A stretch of 45,543 nucleotides of DNA from Methanoculleus methanifontis (lineage in GTDB: Archaea; Halobacteriota; Methanomicrobia; Methanomicrobiales; Methanoculleaceae), in NCBI RefSeq assembly GCF_030464365.1, contig NZ_VCYI01000019.1:1-45543 (forward strand). The letters run 5' to 3'. A program made the translations under genes and the position numbers. Under the pieces are notes generated by a model. It saw only the letters and a program-made list of their open reading frames with translations. It was not told where the DNA came from and ran no database searches. Positions 42,851-45,543 of the stretch are shown piece by piece. The first letter of the stretch is position 1. Each line of letters opens with the position of its first letter.

Positions 42851-43170
42851 AGGGTGACGTTGTCGTTGTACCGTTTCCTTTCTCCGATCTTTCAACCGTG
42901 AAACGGCGCCCGGCTCTAGTCGTTGCAACGCCCGGCGGAGACGATATCATTCTCTGCCAGATCACGAGCCAACAGATCCGCGATCGTCATGCCGTTGGTA
43001 TCACCGATATTGATTTTGCAGAGGGAACACTCCGAAAGCCAAGCAATGTCCGGCCAAACCGGCTCTTTTCTGCCAGTACCAACCTGATCCTCTACCGAGC
43101 GGGTCGTCTCAACAGCCAGGCCGTCACGTCGGTCATCGATCGGATCGTTGAGATTCTGCAGGCAGAGTAA
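42835..43170 (+). CDS. MazF/PemK-family toxin
   Basis: A 111-aa mRNA interferase-like toxin: FVKGDVVVVPFPFSDLSTVK, RRPALVVATPGGDDIILCQI, and SNVRPNRLFSASTNLILYRA match the MazF/PemK beta-barrel. The GTG start at 42835 has GAGGAAGAGGC directly before it and overlaps the antitoxin gene. Together with 42653 it forms a type II toxin-antitoxin module. Confidence 0.88.
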   Translation: MEQFVKGDVVVVPFPFSDLSTVKRRPALVVATPGGDDIILCQITSQQIRDRHAVGITDIDFAEGTLRKPSNVRPNRLFSASTNLILYRAGRLNSQAVTSVIDRIVEILQAE

Positions 43171-43272
43171 CCTCCTTTTCCGGCAGAAAGCCAGAGGGCC
43201 CTTGGTTGCCCCCCTCACTTTCATCCCGCGCCCGGCTCCTCGTTAACAACCCTCTTTTCTTCAGACTGACGT

Positions 43273-44439
43273 ATGACGCACTCCTCCCTCCTCCGCTCCG
43301 ACGAGACGCTCTTCCGCGACCCCGAGGTCTTCGAGTTCACGTATCTCCCCGGAGAGATCCACCACCGCGACGCCCAGGTCCGGGAACTCGCTTTCCTCCT
43401 CCGGCCGGCGCTCCGGGGCGGGAGTGCGGGGAGCGCCGTCCTCCGCGGCCCGCCGGGAACCGGGAAGACCACCACCGTCCGGCGGATCTTTCGCGAGGTT
43501 GCCGAGACCACCCGCCGGGTCGTCCCGGCTTACGTCAACTGCCTGCACGACCGCACGCCGTCCGCCGTCTACCGGTGCATCTTCGAACAGGTCCTTGGCC
43601 ACGCCCCGCCGACGACCGGGCGGCACCTCGACGAGATCAAGCGCGGAGTCGCCGCCCGGCTCCGGGAACACGACGCCGCACTCGTCGTCTGCCTCGACGA
43701 CGCGAACTATCTCACCGCCGCGGGAACGTTCAACACCCTCCTCTACCAGATCCTCCGGCTCTACGAGAAGTGGGATGTCCGGAAGGCCGGGGTCTTCGCC
43801 GTTACAAGCGACCTCGCCCTGAACCTTTACGCCGAAGCGGACGCGAGCGTCCGGTCGGTCTTCCACCCGACCGAGATCAACTTCCCGCCCTACACGAGGA
43901 CCGAGATTCGGGAGATCCTCGCCGACCGCGTCCGGCAGGGGCTCTACCCCCGGGTGTTGCCGAAGCCTCTCCTCGACCGCATCGCCGCCATCGCCGCCGG
44001 CGAGCAGGACGTCCGGGTCGGGATCGACCTTGTCCGAGCAGCATGTCTCCGGGCGGAAAAGGACGGCCGCCGGCGGGTCAGCCCCGGCGATGTCACCGCC
44101 GCGACACGGGCGGTCACGGCGCCCGCGCTCCGGAACCGGGCCGCGGGGCTTTCGACGGGCGAGCGGGCGCTGCTCTGGTGGATCGCCGAGCGATCCCGCG
44201 ACGGGGCCGATATGGCGTCGGGGGCGATCTTTGAGGCGGCACAGGAGTATCTTCCGGTCGGGAAGACAACCTACCACGAACACCTCAACGCCCTCGCGAA
44301 CGCCGGAATCGTCGACCTGGTGCCCGGGACGGGCCGTGGGCGGGAGGTCAGGCTCCGATATGATGCCGGGGACGTGGCTACCGCCTGCAAACCCCGGACT
44401 CAACCTGCAAAATCCCGGACTGATCATGAACTCCCGTAA
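43273..44439 (+). CDS. Orc1/Cdc6-type replication initiator
   Basis: A 388-aa AAA+ initiator. Walker A GPPGTGKTT is at 59-67, Walker B VVCLDDANYL at 138-147, sensor 1 AVTSDL after it, and a C-terminal winged helix (DMASGAIFEAAQEYLPVGKT). Archaeal Orc1/Cdc6 proteins bind origin boxes and load MCM. I see no clear origin-recognition box next to it, though I did not search systematically. Its position among toxin-antitoxin genes and IS suggests an accessory copy, for example from an integrated plasmid; the main genomic copy should be elsewhere. Confidence 0.92.
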   Translation: MTHSSLLRSDETLFRDPEVFEFTYLPGEIHHRDAQVRELAFLLRPALRGGSAGSAVLRGPPGTGKTTTVRRIFREVAETTRRVVPAYVNCLHDRTPSAVYRCIFEQVLGHAPPTTGRHLDEIKRGVAARLREHDAALVVCLDDANYLTAAGTFNTLLYQILRLYEKWDVRKAGVFAVTSDLALNLYAEADASVRSVFHPTEINFPPYTRTEIREILADRVRQGLYPRVLPKPLLDRIAAIAAGEQDVRVGIDLVRAACLRAEKDGRRRVSPGDVTAATRAVTAPALRNRAAGLSTGERALLWWIAERSRDGADMASGAIFEAAQEYLPVGKTTYHEHLNALANAGIVDLVPGTGRGREVRLRYDAGDVATACKPRTQPAKSRTDHELP

Positions 44440-44621
44440 CCCCCGGCCCTGTCCCGGATTGGAGTGCCTCCTCCGATGCTTCGCTTTTAAGCACGTTCAA
44501 TAAAGTAATGCTTATATGTGCTCTGCTGCTTTTTCCGGGATATTTGGCTCACTCTTTTAACGGTCTGACCCTCAGGAATCTGTATGCGCCGGAGAGAACA
44601 CCGGTGCAGGGAGAAACAGAG

Positions 44622-44906
44622 ATGCAACAGCAACCTGGAGCAACCCCGGACAGACGGAATCCGGGAGGAACCGAACCAAAAACCAGCGGCGGCAGCCCGA
44701 ACCTGAAGTGTGACCGCACCGTCGGCCAGGCCGCCACTGGTACATCCTCACCGGAAGAGATAAACGTCTCCCCGGTGCCGCTCTTCCTCGTCCCGCGAGC
44801 GGTCGCGGACGAGATCCGGCGGCACGGTCGGGCCGTCCGGGAGATCAACGTCCGCCGGACCCGGAACCACCAGTACGCGATCAGCGTCGAGCGGGGGCGG
44901 CCATGA
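44622..44906 (+). CDS. Small protein downstream of Orc1, function unknown
   Basis: A 94-aa protein. The first 45 residues are low-complexity (MQQQPGATPDRRNPGG), the C-terminal part more ordered (PVPLFLVPRAVADEIRRHGR, AVREINVRRTRNHQYAISVE). The frame is open upstream to 44508, but those codons overlap a TATA-like GCTTATATG. The start ATG 44622 has GGGAGA 10 bases upstream. Stop overlaps the next start (ATGA). Confidence 0.6.
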   Translation: MQQQPGATPDRRNPGGTEPKTSGGSPNLKCDRTVGQAATGTSSPEEINVSPVPLFLVPRAVADEIRRHGRAVREINVRRTRNHQYAISVERGRP

Positions 44907-45277
44907 CCCCAGAGCCGGGCACGCTCGCCTGTACCGCTGCGGGGGGGCTCATCGTCCACGTCGAGGCGGAGCGTTACCGGATCACACCCGAGGATGTGAG
45001 GGCACTCATCTTCTTCGGCCGCCCGGCTCAGGTGGTGCGGGAGCGGCATGAAGGTGGGACCGGATTGACGATCGAGGGGTATGCGGCGGTGAATCCGGCA
45101 GGCAGAGCGCTGGTGATCCGGACCCGGACGGGGGCCTGGATCGTCCCGCTTGTTTCGTTCCGGCGGGTGGCGTGCGGGGAGGCAGTCTCCGCCCCGCTCT
45201 TCCCCTCGTGTGGGACTGCCCAATGCGCGGTGAAGTTCGCCGGGCGATCAAGGTCCTCGCCGACGGCGGATACATGA
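44903..45277 (+). CDS. Small protein, coupled to the previous gene, function unknown
   Basis: A 124-aa protein with a central globular part, GGLIVHVEAERYRITPEDVR and ALIFFGRPAQVVRERHEGGT, then AGRALVIRTRTGAWIVPLVS. The last 25 residues are less ordered. The overlap ATGA with the previous gene implies an operon. Its two-gene unit follows Orc1 on the same strand, suggesting association with the replication gene; no family recognised. Confidence 0.6.
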   Translation: MTPEPGTLACTAAGGLIVHVEAERYRITPEDVRALIFFGRPAQVVRERHEGGTGLTIEGYAAVNPAGRALVIRTRTGAWIVPLVSFRRVACGEAVSAPLFPSCGTAQCAVKFAGRSRSSPTADT

Positions 45278-45438
45278 TGCGATATGGTAGCGCGACGACT
45301 GCCGCCGCCGGAATTCCGGCAGAACGGCCAGCAGTTCGTCCAGGTTCTGTGGCGCCCGGGACGAGACCTGGTGATAGGTGCTCAAACGAGGGACCTGGTG
45401 GGGACCAAGTTGGGACTGAGGTCATCCCACAATTATAA
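45223..45438 (+). pseudogene. Possible small ORF cut by the right IS
   Basis: A frame starting MRGEVRRAIKVLADGGYMMR overlaps the end of the previous gene and runs across the IS boundary at 45417, where it stops. The helical start is plausible as a real gene whose end was displaced by the IS; the evidence is weak. Confidence 0.25.
45417..45429. repeat. Left terminal inverted repeat of the right IS copy
   Basis: TGAGGTCATCCCA, exact reverse complement of the repeat at 115-127. The transposase ATG at 45465 lies 35 bases inside it, as expected for an IS5-like element. Confidence 0.7.
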
Positions 45439-45464
45439 GAGACCTTGAATAAAACCCGGGATGT

Positions 45465-45543
45465 ATGGCATTCCGGGAAATCGATGACGAACTCTGGGCA
45501 ATCATTGAGCCGCATCTCCCTCCCCAGAAACCTCATGTCGGGC
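45465..45543 (+). CDS. 5' start of an IS5-like transposase, cut by the window edge
   Basis: Only 26 codons are in the window: MAFREIDDELWAIIEPHLPP then QKPHVG. The DxELWxxIEPxLPP pattern is a hallmark of IS5-family transposase N-termini (DUF4096). It is on the same strand as the transposase tail at 3-122 and shares its terminal repeat, so both are copies of the same or a closely related element. Confidence 0.82.
   Translation, partial: MAFREIDDELWAIIEPHLPPQKPHVG

Noticed and set aside
43171-44621. Possible replication origin beside Orc1
   Set aside because: I see no repeated origin-recognition boxes and no strongly A/T-rich unwinding region. The 44440-44620 stretch is only mildly A/T-rich, with short imperfect inverted repeats.

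Overview
The window looks like chromosomal DNA from a methanogenic archaeon, most likely of the order Methanomicrobiales (Methanoculleus-like; this is inference from gene content, not from a marker gene). The support is: GC-rich DNA, archaeal TATA boxes about 26 bases ahead of starts with several leaderless genes, tRNA genes without an encoded CCA, HypD, an Orc1/Cdc6 initiator, several PAS-type sensor proteins, a B3/4-domain protein, and a sodium symporter with a tiny partner protein.

Layout. The two window ends carry the 3' end (left) and 5' start (right) of same-strand IS5-like transposase genes, bounded by the same 13-bp inverted repeat. Bases 1-8 kb: a betaine-type methyltransferase just outside the IS, tRNA-Thr, a TIM-barrel isomerase, a TPR-like protein, a radical SAM protein, HypD, tRNA-Arg, and an orphan DNA methyltransferase with only a stub of a possible restriction partner. 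Bases 8-17.6 kb: PAS sensor plus iron alcohol dehydrogenase, a transglutaminase lipoprotein, a frameshifted histidine kinase, a surface repeat protein, a sodium/solute symporter with a 42-aa partner, and a gate-domain membrane protein. Bases 17.7-26 kb: a bacterial-looking cluster of two SRPBCC proteins, three alpha/beta hydrolases, a TetR-controlled membrane operon with a candidate operator, a VOC protein, and a PQQ-type sugar dehydrogenase.

Bases 26-33.8 kb: a RelE-type toxin-antitoxin pair, an acetoacetate decarboxylase-like/SDR operon, paralogous membrane proteins, a DUF4405-like protein behind a perfect palindrome, a frameshifted GNAT, a small methyltransferase and a frameshifted iron-sulfur protein. 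Bases 33.8-45.5 kb form an accessory island: a truncated neurotransmitter-type symporter cut off next to three AAA/STAND-like ATPases, three more toxin-antitoxin pairs (RelE, MntA/HepT, MazF), a decayed restriction enzyme tail, proteins of unknown function, an Orc1/Cdc6 with two small companions, and the right IS.

Most notable points: the two-ATPase operon whose promoter carries three 10-bp motifs at exact 16-bp spacing; a series of single missing bases in otherwise good genes (real decay or indel errors); several perfect palindromes on TATA boxes or in leaders; and the IS copies at both ends. All family assignments come from reading motifs by eye, without database searches.
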